Shown: positions 34,584 to 43,819, counted from the first letter of the stretch. The stretch: 51,875 bases of DNA from Rikenellaceae bacterium UBA1749 (GCA_002315675.1 DCHP01000001.1:1-51875); one strand, 5' to 3'. Notes: a model not told the origin generated them from the sequence alone. Numbers and translations: made by a program.

Positions 34584-35315
34584 ATGGCAAGTAATATATT
34601 ACTTCTTGAAAGTAGCGGAAGTGTATGTTCTGTTGCTTTATATGATGTTGAACATGATAGCCTTTCTTTGCGTGAAAGCTCAAGTTCATTCAACCATGCT
34701 GTTGAAATGGGACTTTTTGTCAAGGAATTAATGACAGAAAACCAGCTTGACTCAGATCAGTTGTCCGCTGTGGCAGTAAGTGAAGGCCCAGGTTCATATA
34801 CGGGCCTCAGAATAGGAGCATCATTGGCCAAAGGAATCTGTTATGGTGCAAAGATTCCTTTGATAGCAATTTCTTCGCTGAAGTCGCTAGCTTCACTTGC
34901 GCTGTCTGAGTATGAAGCCGGAGTGCTGTTGCTGGATAGTCCTCAGGATTCTGTTATCGTGTCATTGACAGATGCCAGACGGATGGAAGTGTACAGGGCT
35001 GTATATGATATGGAACTTAATTGTCTGATGGAACCGGAAGCCCATATCCTGTCTGAAGATTCATTCATTGATTTTATCAATGCAGGGAAAAAACTTATCC
35101 TGGTAGGCGATGGGGCGAAAAAGACGGAAATGTGCCTTTCCGGGTATAGGGGGGCACTGGTCTCAACTCAGATTCTGCCCTCTGCATCCGGACTCGCCAG
35201 ACTTGCAAAGGATGCTCTTGAAAACAACAATTTGGTTGATACGGCATATTGGGAACCTAAATATTTGAAGGATTTTGTTGCAAAGCAAAGTTCTAAATCA
35301 ATATTGAATCAATAG
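34584..35315 (+). CDS. tsaB: tRNA threonylcarbamoyladenosine biosynthesis protein TsaB
   Basis: TsaB is the scaffold partner of TsaD in making t6A37 of ANN-decoding tRNAs. I chose the ATG at 34584 (243 residues, MASNILLLESSGSVCSVALYD); an earlier in-frame start at 34503 lies within the adaptor gene and adds nothing family-like. The ASKHA-type fold motifs are present: LLLESSG, AVSEGPGSYTGLRIGASLAKG, and a shortened C-terminal half typical of TsaB. PKYLKDFVAK near the end is common in Bacteroidota TsaB. Confidence 0.93.
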   Translation: MASNILLLESSGSVCSVALYDVEHDSLSLRESSSSFNHAVEMGLFVKELMTENQLDSDQLSAVAVSEGPGSYTGLRIGASLAKGICYGAKIPLIAISSLKSLASLALSEYEAGVLLLDSPQDSVIVSLTDARRMEVYRAVYDMELNCLMEPEAHILSEDSFIDFINAGKKLILVGDGAKKTEMCLSGYRGALVSTQILPSASGLARLAKDALENNNLVDTAYWEPKYLKDFVAKQSSKSILNQ

Positions 35316-35388
35316 ATTTAAAATGGTGATATGCCTGCGTAAATAGAGAAATAGCATAACTATGTATTATAATTGAAACAATACAAAA

Positions 35389-37437
35389 ATGAAAGAATAT
35401 AAGAGATATCTAGTGACATCGGCACTTCCATATGCAAACGGACCTGTGCATATTGGACACCTTGCCGGGGTATATGTTCCAAGTGATATTTATACCCGTT
35501 ATTTGAGGGCAAGAGGCAAGGATGTTATTCATGTCTGTGGAACGGATGAACACGGCGTGCCTATTACAATCAAGGCAAAGAAAGAAGGTGTAACACCTCA
35601 GGATGTGGTAGATCGCTATCATGAAATAATAAAGACATCATTTGAAGGTCTTGGTATTTCATTTGATATTTTCTCCAGAACAACTACTGAAACTCATAAG
35701 AAGATAGCGTCGGATTTCTTCAGGAAATTATATGATGAAGGAAAATTTATTGAGCAGACAACAGAACAATATTGGGATCCTGAAGCAAAGCAATTCCTGG
35801 CAGACCGCTACATAGTCGGAACATGTCCAAGATGTGGTGCTGAAGGTGCCTATGGTGACCAATGTGAGAAATGTGGTGCAACACTCAGTCCTACAGAACT
35901 CAAGGATCCACATTCAGCTATCTCCGGAGCAACACCGGTAAAGAAACCTACAAAGCACTGGTTTCTTCCACTTGATAAGTATCAGTCATGGCTTGAAGAC
36001 TGGATTCTGAAAGGTCATGGTGAAAATTCAGATAATGAGAAATGGCGTCCGAATGTCTACGGCCAATGCAAAAGTTGGTTGGATGGAGGATTGCTGCCAA
36101 GGGCTGTAAGCCGTGACCTAGATTGGGGTATCCCAGTTCCAGTTGATGGCGCAGACGGGAAAGTCCTGTACGTATGGTTTGATGCTCCGATAGGTTATAT
36201 CTCTGCTACTAAGGATTTGACACCGGACTGGGAAAAATACTGGAAAAGCGAGGACACCAAACTGGTGCATTTTATAGGTAAGGACAATATTGTCTTCCAT
36301 TGTATAGTGTTTCCGTCAATGTTAAAGGCTCATGGCGATTTTATTCTGCCAGAGAATGTTCCTGCCAATGAATTCCTGAACCTTGAGGGGGATAAGATCT
36401 CCACTTCCAGAAACTGGGCGATATGGCTGAATGAATATCTTGAGCAGATGCCTGGCAAACAGGATGTGTTGAGATATACACTATGTGCATGTGCTCCTGA
36501 AACTAAGGATAATGATTTTACCTGGAAGGAACTTCAGAACAGAAACAACTCTGAACTTGTCGCCATATTCGGTAATTTTGTAAACAGGGCATTGGTGCTC
36601 ACTTCAAAATACTTCGATGGAGTCGTTCCTGCAACAGGTAATTATACGGAATATGACAATGAAACTCTTGCAGAACTTCCTAAGTTGAGAAAATCAATAG
36701 AAGACAATATCGAGAATTATCATTTCCGTGAAGCTTTGCGCGAAATGATGAATATGGCAAGACTGGGAAATAAATACCTTGCTGATACCGAACCATGGAA
36801 AGTTGCAAAGACTGATCTTTCCCGTGCTGCTACGATATTGAATATCTCTCTGCAGATTGCTGCGAATCTAACAATAGCCTGCGAACCTTTCATGCCTTTT
36901 ACTTCCCAGAAACTCTCAAAAATGCTATTGATGCAAAAAATGAGCTGGGATAGTCTTGGAGGTAAACTTCTTGAAGAGGGGCATAAGCTTGGTGAGGTCT
37001 CCCTGTTGTTTGAGAAAATAGAGGATGCTGTAATTGATGCACAACTACAGCGTCTTGCTGATATAAAGAAAGCCAACGAACTGGCTGCGATGAAAGCGCC
37101 TGAACAGAAACAGGAAATAGTGTTTGACGATTTTCAGAAAATGGACATCAGAGTCTCCACGATTATTTCTGCGAAGAAAGTTGAAAAATCAAAGAAACTC
37201 CTTGAACTTGAAGTTGATACCGGAATTGATAAAAGAGTAATAGTTTCAGGCATTGCGGAACATTTCCAGCCTGAATTCCTTGTCGGGAAACAGGTTTTGG
37301 TTCTGGCTAATCTTGCACCAAGGAAATTGATGGGAATTGAAAGCAGGGGAATGATTCTGATGGCAGAATCCCTTGATGGCTCCCTCAGACTTCTCTCCCC
37401 AAATGAAAAAATAGAGTCAGGGGCAGTCGTAGGATAA
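35389..37437 (+). CDS. metG: Methionyl-tRNA synthetase
   Basis: It charges tRNA-Met with methionine. The 682-residue protein has HIGH at residues 21-24 and the zinc knuckle Cys146, Cys149, Cys159, Cys162 (CPRCG ... CEKCG). A KMSKS-loop variant, KISTS, occurs in LEGDKISTSRNWAIW. An anticodon-binding helical domain follows. The C-terminal Trbp111-like tRNA-binding domain covers about residues 575-682 (FDDFQKMDIRVSTIISAKK, LANLAPRKLMGIESRGMIL). The KxSTS variant is usual for this MetG subclass. A tRNA-Gln gene with its own promoter follows. Confidence 0.97.
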   Translation: MKEYKRYLVTSALPYANGPVHIGHLAGVYVPSDIYTRYLRARGKDVIHVCGTDEHGVPITIKAKKEGVTPQDVVDRYHEIIKTSFEGLGISFDIFSRTTTETHKKIASDFFRKLYDEGKFIEQTTEQYWDPEAKQFLADRYIVGTCPRCGAEGAYGDQCEKCGATLSPTELKDPHSAISGATPVKKPTKHWFLPLDKYQSWLEDWILKGHGENSDNEKWRPNVYGQCKSWLDGGLLPRAVSRDLDWGIPVPVDGADGKVLYVWFDAPIGYISATKDLTPDWEKYWKSEDTKLVHFIGKDNIVFHCIVFPSMLKAHGDFILPENVPANEFLNLEGDKISTSRNWAIWLNEYLEQMPGKQDVLRYTLCACAPETKDNDFTWKELQNRNNSELVAIFGNFVNRALVLTSKYFDGVVPATGNYTEYDNETLAELPKLRKSIEDNIENYHFREALREMMNMARLGNKYLADTEPWKVAKTDLSRAATILNISLQIAANLTIACEPFMPFTSQKLSKMLLMQKMSWDSLGGKLLEEGHKLGEVSLLFEKIEDAVIDAQLQRLADIKKANELAAMKAPEQKQEIVFDDFQKMDIRVSTIISAKKVEKSKKLLELEVDTGIDKRVIVSGIAEHFQPEFLVGKQVLVLANLAPRKLMGIESRGMILMAESLDGSLRLLSPNEKIESGAVVG

Positions 37438-37441
37438 TTAT

Positions 37442-37472
37442 TTTGTAGCTTTGTAAAAAATAGTTACATTTG
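37442..37472 (+). promoter_or_regulatory. Promoter of tRNA-Gln
   Basis: TTTG at 37442-37445 and TACATTTG at 37465-37472 are separated by exactly 19 bp, a textbook Bacteroidota promoter. The tRNA begins 14 bp after the -7 box. Confidence 0.8.
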
Positions 37473-37486
37473 CACTTCGATAAGAT

Positions 37487-37557
37487 TGAGCTATAGTATA
37501 ATGGCAGTACAGCAGATTTTGGTTCTGTTAGTCGAGGTTCGAATCCTCGTAGCTCAA
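37487..37557 (+). tRNA. tRNA-Gln (anticodon TTG)
   Basis: A 71-base cloverleaf has the acceptor stem TGAGCTA/TAGCTCA, a D arm with TATAATGGCAGTA, the anticodon loop TTTTGGT (anticodon TTG) on a CAGA/TCTG stem, and the T arm CGAGGTTCGAATCCTCG. CCA is not encoded. Confidence 0.95.
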
Positions 37558-37632
37558 CTAATTTTATCTTTTATCCTGTAAGTGCCGTTCCGCATCATTA
37601 GGAAAATCTGTTTAACTTAAATTCAGGTTGTT

Positions 37633-39495
37633 ATGGCGAAAACGGAAGAAAATGCAATCAAGAAATCCGCAGAAGATATCTTCAATGTTATGGAGAAAAG
37701 GGTCTCCGCTGAGGACCTTTTAAGAATAAAGAAGGCGTATGAGTTTGCGGCAAAGGCACATGAAGGACAAACCAGAAAATCAGGTGAACCTTACATCACG
37801 CATCCGATAGCTGTAGCTGGTATAGTAGCCAGTGAACTGGAATTGGATGCCAACCCTGTTATTGCTGCGTTTCTTCACGATGTGGTTGAGGATACCAATA
37901 CAACGATAGAACACATTTGCGAGATATTCGGGGATGATGTTGCTCACCTTGTGGATATCCTGACCAAGCGCAGAAAGGAAAGGTACGAAAATACAAAACA
38001 GGTCGATAATTTCAAACAGATACTTGAATCTGTCCAATATGATATCCGTGCTCTATTGGTCAAATTGAGCGATCGTCTTCATAATATGAGGACATTAAGT
38101 AGCATGACACCGGCAAAGCAGATGAAAATCGCAGGTGAAACAGATTTCTTCTATGCACCTCTTGCTGGACGTCTTGGACTTTATCATGTGAAATCGGAAC
38201 TTGAAAACCTTTCTTTCAAATTCCGCTGCCCTAATGAGTTTGAACATATAGATGCTGAACTTGAGGATGATAAAAGAAAATCCCAGGAGGCAGTAGATAA
38301 TTTCACGGAAAGAATTGAAACAATACTGAAGGATGCAGGAATAACTGCAAGGACTCAAGTAAGGTACCGAAAACCATACAGTATCTGGCGAAATATAGTT
38401 GAGGCCAAGACAGATTTTGCTCATGTGGATTTCAAGCATTATATCCGGGTTATTTATTCTATGACTAAGCAGTGGAGTGAAAAGGACGTCAGTTTGTTAA
38501 TCTATTCCAGATTGTCCAGTCATTTTAAAGAGCGTCCAGGAAGTGTTGTGAATTATATTGATAATCCAAAGGATAATGGATATCAGAGTTTTCACGTGAA
38601 ATTCCTTAACCAATATGGCAAATGGGAAGAACTTCATATTTCTTCCGAGAGAATGATCCGCAATTCCCAACTGGGATGTGTTATGGAGAGGGATGAAAGC
38701 TGGATGGAACGCGTAAAGCTGAAACTCCGTGAGATCGCAAATGATGAAAATCTTCTTTTTATGGATAGTGTCAAATCCATGCTCTATAACGAAGATATTG
38801 TTGCCTTTACGCCAAGAGGTAAAGGTATTATCCTGCCAAAGGATGCGACTGCCCTTGATTTTGCCTATGAAGTCCATAGTAATATAGGAGATCACGCCAA
38901 GTATTGTAGGATAAACAATGTGCTCTCTCCTCTTAAGACTATTCTTCATCGTGGTGATTGCGTTTATATTGGAACAGATGAAAATAGTCACCCGAAGGAT
39001 GAATGGCTGAGTTATGCAACATCATTCAGGGCAAAACGTAAAATTGATGATTACATCAAGCATCAGCCTAAAATTGAGTATAAAAGGTGTAGTGAATGCC
39101 AGCCACTTCCAGGAGATGAAGTAATTGGATATAAAGATAAGGACGGCATGACAATCATTCATAGCAAGCATTGTCCTGTTGCAATACGATGTGCTTCTGA
39201 AAATGGTGATGCAATAGTTGATGTAAAGTTTGATTGCAAAGACTGTTTCCTGTATCCTGTAACGCTTGAGGTGCTTGCTATTGATAGATATCATCTTATT
39301 CAGGATATACTTGAGTGCCTTGTTGAGCACCAGCATCATTCTTTAAGGAAATTTGTTACAACATGTGATGAAAGTATTGTTACATGCATTATTGGTTTTT
39401 CCGTTCATTCTCTCGATGAACTGACAGAAGCACGTAATTCAATTCTGCAAATTGAAGGTGTTGACTCCGTTAATTCAGTTTCACATAAGGAATAG
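37633..39495 (+). CDS. Divergent RelA/SpoT-family (p)ppGpp protein
   Basis: The 620-residue protein has an N-terminal HD hydrolase domain with His57, His82-Asp83 (HDVVEDT) and KLSDRLHNMRTL at 144-154. A synthetase-like domain follows (about residues 225-345), then TGS (about 386-450) and a C-terminal ACT-like region. The hydrolase motifs are intact. The synthetase core is unusual: RYRKPYSIW replaces the usual R-x-K-x-x-YSIY, and the segment around Asp266 (HVDFKHYIRVIY) does not keep the DLxAxR pattern; GYQSFH with Tyr317 remains. It is probably hydrolysis-biased or an altered synthetase. Bacteroidales often carry a second, canonical Rel. Confidence 0.88.
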   Translation: MAKTEENAIKKSAEDIFNVMEKRVSAEDLLRIKKAYEFAAKAHEGQTRKSGEPYITHPIAVAGIVASELELDANPVIAAFLHDVVEDTNTTIEHICEIFGDDVAHLVDILTKRRKERYENTKQVDNFKQILESVQYDIRALLVKLSDRLHNMRTLSSMTPAKQMKIAGETDFFYAPLAGRLGLYHVKSELENLSFKFRCPNEFEHIDAELEDDKRKSQEAVDNFTERIETILKDAGITARTQVRYRKPYSIWRNIVEAKTDFAHVDFKHYIRVIYSMTKQWSEKDVSLLIYSRLSSHFKERPGSVVNYIDNPKDNGYQSFHVKFLNQYGKWEELHISSERMIRNSQLGCVMERDESWMERVKLKLREIANDENLLFMDSVKSMLYNEDIVAFTPRGKGIILPKDATALDFAYEVHSNIGDHAKYCRINNVLSPLKTILHRGDCVYIGTDENSHPKDEWLSYATSFRAKRKIDDYIKHQPKIEYKRCSECQPLPGDEVIGYKDKDGMTIIHSKHCPVAIRCASENGDAIVDVKFDCKDCFLYPVTLEVLAIDRYHLIQDILECLVEHQHHSLRKFVTTCDESIVTCIIGFSVHSLDELTEARNSILQIEGVDSVNSVSHKE

Positions 39496-39717
39496 CTATT
39501 TGTTTTTCCCTATTTTCTCTTGTTCATTTAATTTGGCATGGAATTTGATATTTCTATTCAATGGGTGTGCGTATATCTATAATTCCTGTCGCGGAGTAGA
39601 TGTACATGCCAGGAAATAGATGACTTCATCCAAGTATCCGGATTTCCCTCATATTTTTGGAAATTGATGATAGTTTCAGGTTATAGCATGTTATTTCTTA
39701 GGTAAGTACCTTTTTAT

Positions 39718-39725
39718 TATATTTG
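39718..39725 (+). promoter_or_regulatory. Probable -7 box of the rsfS-ftsH-cdsA operon
   Basis: TATATTTG matches TAnnTTTG, 33 bp upstream of the chosen rsfS start. A clear -33 box is not visible. The remaining gap after the rel-like gene (39496-39717) shows no gene. Confidence 0.5.
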
Positions 39726-39758
39726 CAAAATGGAAAATGTTCTTTTTATAAAACAATT

Positions 39759-40109
39759 ATGCAAAAATTTGAAAACGAATTATTGAATTCAATTATAACT
39801 GCCGCAGATGACAAAAAGGCAGAAAAAATATCTGTTATTGATCTAAGAAATGTTGATGGGGCTATTTGCGACTGGTTCGTTGTCTGTTCAGCTGTCAGTA
39901 CAGTTGCTGTAAATGCAATTTCTGATAATATAGAAGATAAAGTTTTTGAGGATTTCCATCAGAATCCAGTCCACGTACATGGACGAGAAAACAGTGTATG
40001 GATTGCGATGGACTATTCTGATGTTATGGTGCATATTTTCCAGGATGAAGCAAGGGAATTTTATAAACTTGAGGAACTTTGGGGAGATTGCCCCATCTCT
40101 TTAATTTAA
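39759..40109 (+). CDS. rsfS: Ribosomal silencing factor RsfS
   Basis: RsfS binds L14 and blocks subunit joining when nutrients are scarce. I chose ATG 39759 (116 residues, MQKFENELLNSIITAADDKKAEKI); the earlier TTG at 39723 lies on the promoter. Family motifs: DLRNVDGAICDWFVVCSA, HGRENSVWIAMDYSDVMVHIF and EAREFYKLEELWGD. ftsH starts 8 bp downstream, an arrangement I recall as frequent in Bacteroidota. Confidence 0.93.
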   Translation: MQKFENELLNSIITAADDKKAEKISVIDLRNVDGAICDWFVVCSAVSTVAVNAISDNIEDKVFEDFHQNPVHVHGRENSVWIAMDYSDVMVHIFQDEAREFYKLEELWGDCPISLI

Positions 40110-40117
40110 ATCCAAAG

Positions 40118-42127
40118 ATGGCAAGGAAAGAAAAAAAAGTTGAATTTCAGATAAATACAAAGTTTATCTGGCTGGCGATAATAGCAGGTATCATAATCTT
40201 CAGTTTTGTGGAGCCAGGCTACGCTCCTGCTGAAATTACAAAGAAAACATTCATTGATACGATTCTTGTAAGTGGCGATGTTGATAAGGTTCAGGTAATA
40301 ACCGGGTCCAAATCATCTGATGTTTTGGTTTATATTAAATCGGATAGAATCGCCAAATACCAGAAAGACAAAAGATGGGAGAATTTAACTGATGGTGGAC
40401 ACCAATTTGAGTTCAAGGTTCCAGATGCATCAGAATTTTCAAAAGAATATGACCAGAAAATATCAGAACAGGAGAACATAAATGCTGTTCCAATACATTT
40501 TAAACCAGAGGATAAGGGATGGACTGATATACTATTGACAATATTTCCTTTCTTGCTCCTGGTGGGATTCTGGATTTTTATTTCAAGGAGAATGACAGGA
40601 GCTTCAGGAGGTGGACCGGGAGGTGGAATTTTCAGTATCGGCAAGTCTGGTGCAAGATTATTCGATAAGGAGACGGATCAGCAAACTACATTGAAGGATG
40701 TGGCAGGTATGGAAGAAGCCAAGGTTGAAATCATGGAGACCGTGGATTTTCTGCGTAATCCGAAGAAGTATACAGATCTTGGTGGAAAGATTCCTAAAGG
40801 TGTGCTTCTTGTCGGCCCTCCAGGTACTGGTAAGACTTTGCTTGCAAGAGCTGTCGCTGGAGAAGCGAATGTTCCATTCTTTTCAATAAGTGGGTCCAGT
40901 TTTGTGGAAATGTTCGTAGGAGTCGGGGCTTCAAGGGTCAGGGATCTTTTCAAGATGGCTAAGGAAAAAGCACCATGTATTGTTTTTATTGATGAAATTG
41001 ATGCAATCGGCCGTTCAAGAAGCAAGAATCCAGGCTTCAGTTCCAATGATGAAAGGGAAAGTACATTGAATCAGTTGTTGACTGAAATGGATGGTTTTGA
41101 AACCAATTCCGGAGTCATCCTATTCGCGGCAACCAACCGTGTAGATATGCTGGATAAGGCTTTGATCAGATCCGGTAGATTTGACAGGCAGATTCAGGTT
41201 GATCTGCCTGAAATAAAGGACAGGGAAGCAATTTTCAAGGTTTATCTGAAAAAGCTGAAACTTGAACCAAATATGGATTGTTCATTCCTGGCAAGGCAAA
41301 CTCCAGGTTTCTCTGGTGCGGATATCGCAAATGTATGCAATGAAGCAGCACTTATTGCTGCAAGAAATAATCATTCCAGTATTGTCAAGCAGGACTTTCT
41401 TGATGCCATCGATAGAATTGTAGGCGGGTTGGAACGTAAGACAAAGATATTCAAACCTAAGGAGAAAAGATCAATTGCATTCCATGAGGCTGGCCATGCA
41501 ACTGTAAGCTGGTTCCTTGAATATGCAAATCCATTGATTAAGGTAACCATTATCCCTAGGGGAAAGGCTTTGGGTGCAGCATGGTATCTCCCTGATGAGA
41601 GAAATATAACAACCAAGGAACAGATGATACATGAATTGGCATCACTTCTTGGCGGGCGCGCATCTGAGGAGTTGACATTTGGTGATGTCTCGTCAGGTGC
41701 CCTGAATGACCTTGAGAGGGCAACAAAATTGGCCTATGCAATGGTTTCCTATTATGGTATGGGGCAAGTGACATCAAATACAAGCTATTTTGATTCAACA
41801 GGTGAATATTCAGGATTCTCCAAACCTTATTCAGAAAAGACAGCAGAAGCAATAGACAAGGAAGCCAAGGAAATTATTGATAACTGTTATAAACTTGCTT
41901 CCGATACTTTGAAGGAACATAAGGATGGTGTAGAAAAACTGGCAAATCTTTTGCTTGAGAAGGAAGTCGTATTTACCGAGGACCTTGTTGATATATTCGG
42001 TCCAAGACCTGGAAATATTGAATCCATGCCAGACGGCTATCTGGATATCATAAAATCCCGAGAAAATAAAAATAATGAAAGCGATGGACAAGGAGAAGAA
42101 AAGCAATCTGATACAGAGAACAATTAG
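40118..42127 (+). CDS. ftsH: ATP-dependent membrane zinc metalloprotease FtsH
   Basis: FtsH degrades membrane and regulatory proteins from the inner face of the cytoplasmic membrane. I chose ATG 40118 (669 residues). Two membrane helices (about residues 17-33 and 138-157) flank an extracytoplasmic domain. The AAA module has Walker A GPPGTGKT (233-240), Walker B FIDEID, and the second region of homology (RPGRFDR-like RSGRFDR). The protease has HEAGH at 456-460. The pore-loop region reads SGSSFVEMFVGVG, with Ser261 where most FtsH have Asp. The last 53 bases overlap cdsA. Confidence 0.96.
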   Translation: MARKEKKVEFQINTKFIWLAIIAGIIIFSFVEPGYAPAEITKKTFIDTILVSGDVDKVQVITGSKSSDVLVYIKSDRIAKYQKDKRWENLTDGGHQFEFKVPDASEFSKEYDQKISEQENINAVPIHFKPEDKGWTDILLTIFPFLLLVGFWIFISRRMTGASGGGPGGGIFSIGKSGARLFDKETDQQTTLKDVAGMEEAKVEIMETVDFLRNPKKYTDLGGKIPKGVLLVGPPGTGKTLLARAVAGEANVPFFSISGSSFVEMFVGVGASRVRDLFKMAKEKAPCIVFIDEIDAIGRSRSKNPGFSSNDERESTLNQLLTEMDGFETNSGVILFAATNRVDMLDKALIRSGRFDRQIQVDLPEIKDREAIFKVYLKKLKLEPNMDCSFLARQTPGFSGADIANVCNEAALIAARNNHSSIVKQDFLDAIDRIVGGLERKTKIFKPKEKRSIAFHEAGHATVSWFLEYANPLIKVTIIPRGKALGAAWYLPDERNITTKEQMIHELASLLGGRASEELTFGDVSSGALNDLERATKLAYAMVSYYGMGQVTSNTSYFDSTGEYSGFSKPYSEKTAEAIDKEAKEIIDNCYKLASDTLKEHKDGVEKLANLLLEKEVVFTEDLVDIFGPRPGNIESMPDGYLDIIKSRENKNNESDGQGEEKQSDTENN

Positions 42128-42812
42128 TGGATTTTTTTTCGCTCTTGCATTTATCTTGATGATAGATCTGTCAAGAGAAACCTTTGTGATATTATGGCTT
42201 GTCATGGGCTTAATGTCTTTGCTTGAATTCTATATACTGGTTGGAGGTCATTCCGATAAACTGGGATCAAGAACCAGAATTATTTCATGGTTTACTCTTG
42301 GCACAATATATATTGTACAGGCATATATACTGCTGATTTATGGTTTCAATGACATTTTTCAGGATGGAGGTGATGCTCAAAGGATGTTTATCCTAATGAT
42401 TATTACTTTGATATGGTCAAATGATATTGGTGCATATATTATTGGTATTACTCTTGGAAAGCATAAAATGGCACCATCAATATCTCCAAAGAAATCCTGG
42501 GAAGGTTTCTGCGGTGGAATTCTGTTTACAATCGGAGCTTCAGCTGTATGGAAAGTTTTATGTTGGGATAAGATTACCATTGAGATGTGGGACTATGAGA
42601 TGGAATGGGGCTTCTTCGTTGCTTTGGGGCTTTTGGCAGCTTTGGCGGCTGTCGGCGGTGATCTAGTTGAAAGTAAATTCAAAAGAATTATTTCCGTCAA
42701 GGATAGTGGAAAATTCCTGCCAGGTCATGGCGGAGTCCTTGATAGAATGGATTCTCTTCTTCTGACAACTCCTGTAATATACATCTTTATTTTTATTTAT
42801 TTTGCTTTATGA
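42075..42812 (+). CDS. cdsA: Phosphatidate cytidylyltransferase
   Basis: CdsA makes CDP-diacylglycerol from phosphatidic acid and CTP. The product has 245 residues from ATG 42075; ATG 42084 (242 residues) is equally possible. It has about seven membrane helices. The full family signature near residues 205-231 (KFKRIISVKDSGKFLPGHGG, then VLDRMD) carries the catalytic Asp and His residues. Either start lies well inside the ftsH end, giving a 44-53 bp overlap in another frame, unusually long for this operon. The stop codon overlaps the cupin start (ATGA). Confidence 0.94.
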   Translation: MKAMDKEKKSNLIQRTISGFFFALAFILMIDLSRETFVILWLVMGLMSLLEFYILVGGHSDKLGSRTRIISWFTLGTIYIVQAYILLIYGFNDIFQDGGDAQRMFILMIITLIWSNDIGAYIIGITLGKHKMAPSISPKKSWEGFCGGILFTIGASAVWKVLCWDKITIEMWDYEMEWGFFVALGLLAALAAVGGDLVESKFKRIISVKDSGKFLPGHGGVLDRMDSLLLTTPVIYIFIFIYFAL

Positions 42813-43138
42813 AACTAGACTTCAATTCAATCAAGGAAGATTCTATCAAGAACTTCAAAGGAGGTGAAAAGGATTTCAATGCGAAATTCTTCACTGATGA
42901 TTTGAATAAAATATTGATGGGACGATTAATTCCAGGTGCATCCATTGGTATGCATTCCCATGATACAAGCTCGGAAATAATGTATTTTACATCTGGTGAA
43001 GGACATGTACTCTTTAAGGGGGAAAGTATTCCATTGAAAGCAGGAGATGTACATTATTGTCCAAAAGGTTGCTCGCATAGCCTTATAAACGACGGCAAGA
43101 CTGATTTGTGCTTTTTTGCAGTTGTACCTGAGCAGTAG
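42809..43138 (+). CDS. Small single-domain cupin protein
   Basis: The 109-residue protein is one cupin barrel. Motif 1 is GASIGMHSHDTSSEIMYFTSG with candidate metal ligands His48, His50 and Glu55. Motif 2 is AGDVHYCPKGCSHSLIN, with a fourth His. Cupins of this size are often sugar- or small-molecule-binding dioxygenase or isomerase relatives; nothing here fixes a substrate. Its start overlaps the cdsA stop by 4 bp (ATGA), so it is translated from the rsfS-ftsH-cdsA message and may be linked to membrane metabolism only by position. Confidence 0.85.
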   Translation: MKLDFNSIKEDSIKNFKGGEKDFNAKFFTDDLNKILMGRLIPGASIGMHSHDTSSEIMYFTSGEGHVLFKGESIPLKAGDVHYCPKGCSHSLINDGKTDLCFFAVVPEQ

Positions 43139-43185
43139 TAATCATCTCCTAAGATGTGGGTTCTATAGTTCCCAATATACATTAT

Positions 43186-43283
43186 TGAGCACACTTGAAA
43201 AAGTCCCAAAATTGAGAAACGCTCCCCAATACGGAGGCCTGTACCAATTGTAAAAACGACAAAATACACTTTCAAGTAGCTCA
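43186..43283 (+). repeat. Inverted-end dispersed repeat, copy D
   Basis: The best-preserved copy reads TGAGCACACTTGAAAAAGTC, then CCCAAAATTGAGAAACGC, TCCCCAATACGGAGGCCTGT, TAAAAACGACAAAATACA and CTTTCAAGTAGCTCA. Its ends form an imperfect inverted repeat (GAGC..ACTTGAAA against TTTCAAGT.GCTC). It lies just after the cupin gene. Confidence 0.8.
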
Positions 43284-43819
43284 TTATTAGATTTTTCATC
43301 TGCGATTGTTGCATCCTCCTGCTGGCTTGACTACACACCGGGAGATTGTGTATCTTATGTATTATTTGACCTCAATGAGATACGGTCAACGCTCTGCGTC
43401 ACTTATGTCAGTGTAGCTTCAATTGTCTCAACATCCTTGTGATCAAGTATACTATGAATAGCATGGATACATTGGTGTCAAAGTTATTCGAATGAATAAA
43501 GAATCGGTAAAATATGCCACAATGCAACTATGAATGACCAGAGCAATTGTAGTTGATATGTTTCGTTGCACCGCTTTGTCTTGAACCTGTGCTTTTATGA
43601 CTTCTGCGTCATATAGTTCTGTAGATTTACAAATACCTTGTCATTGGGTTTTTGCGTTCAGGGATTTTTTCTGGAATTTCGCTCTGTTTTCGGACAGCTA
43701 GAATCATGGAATGTTTAAAATTTCAGAGGTTAAATTAATCTTCTAACTATTGATTTTATTGTATTTGCACTTCTTTTTGCTATGTTTTGTTAATAAGTTT
43801 TTAACAACTATTTCCAACG

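Noticed and set aside
43460..43645. About 58 open codons on the minus strand upstream of nrdJ, possible gene remnant
   Set aside because: There is no start codon context and no recognisable family, and adjacent frames are broken by stops. It cannot be told from chance.
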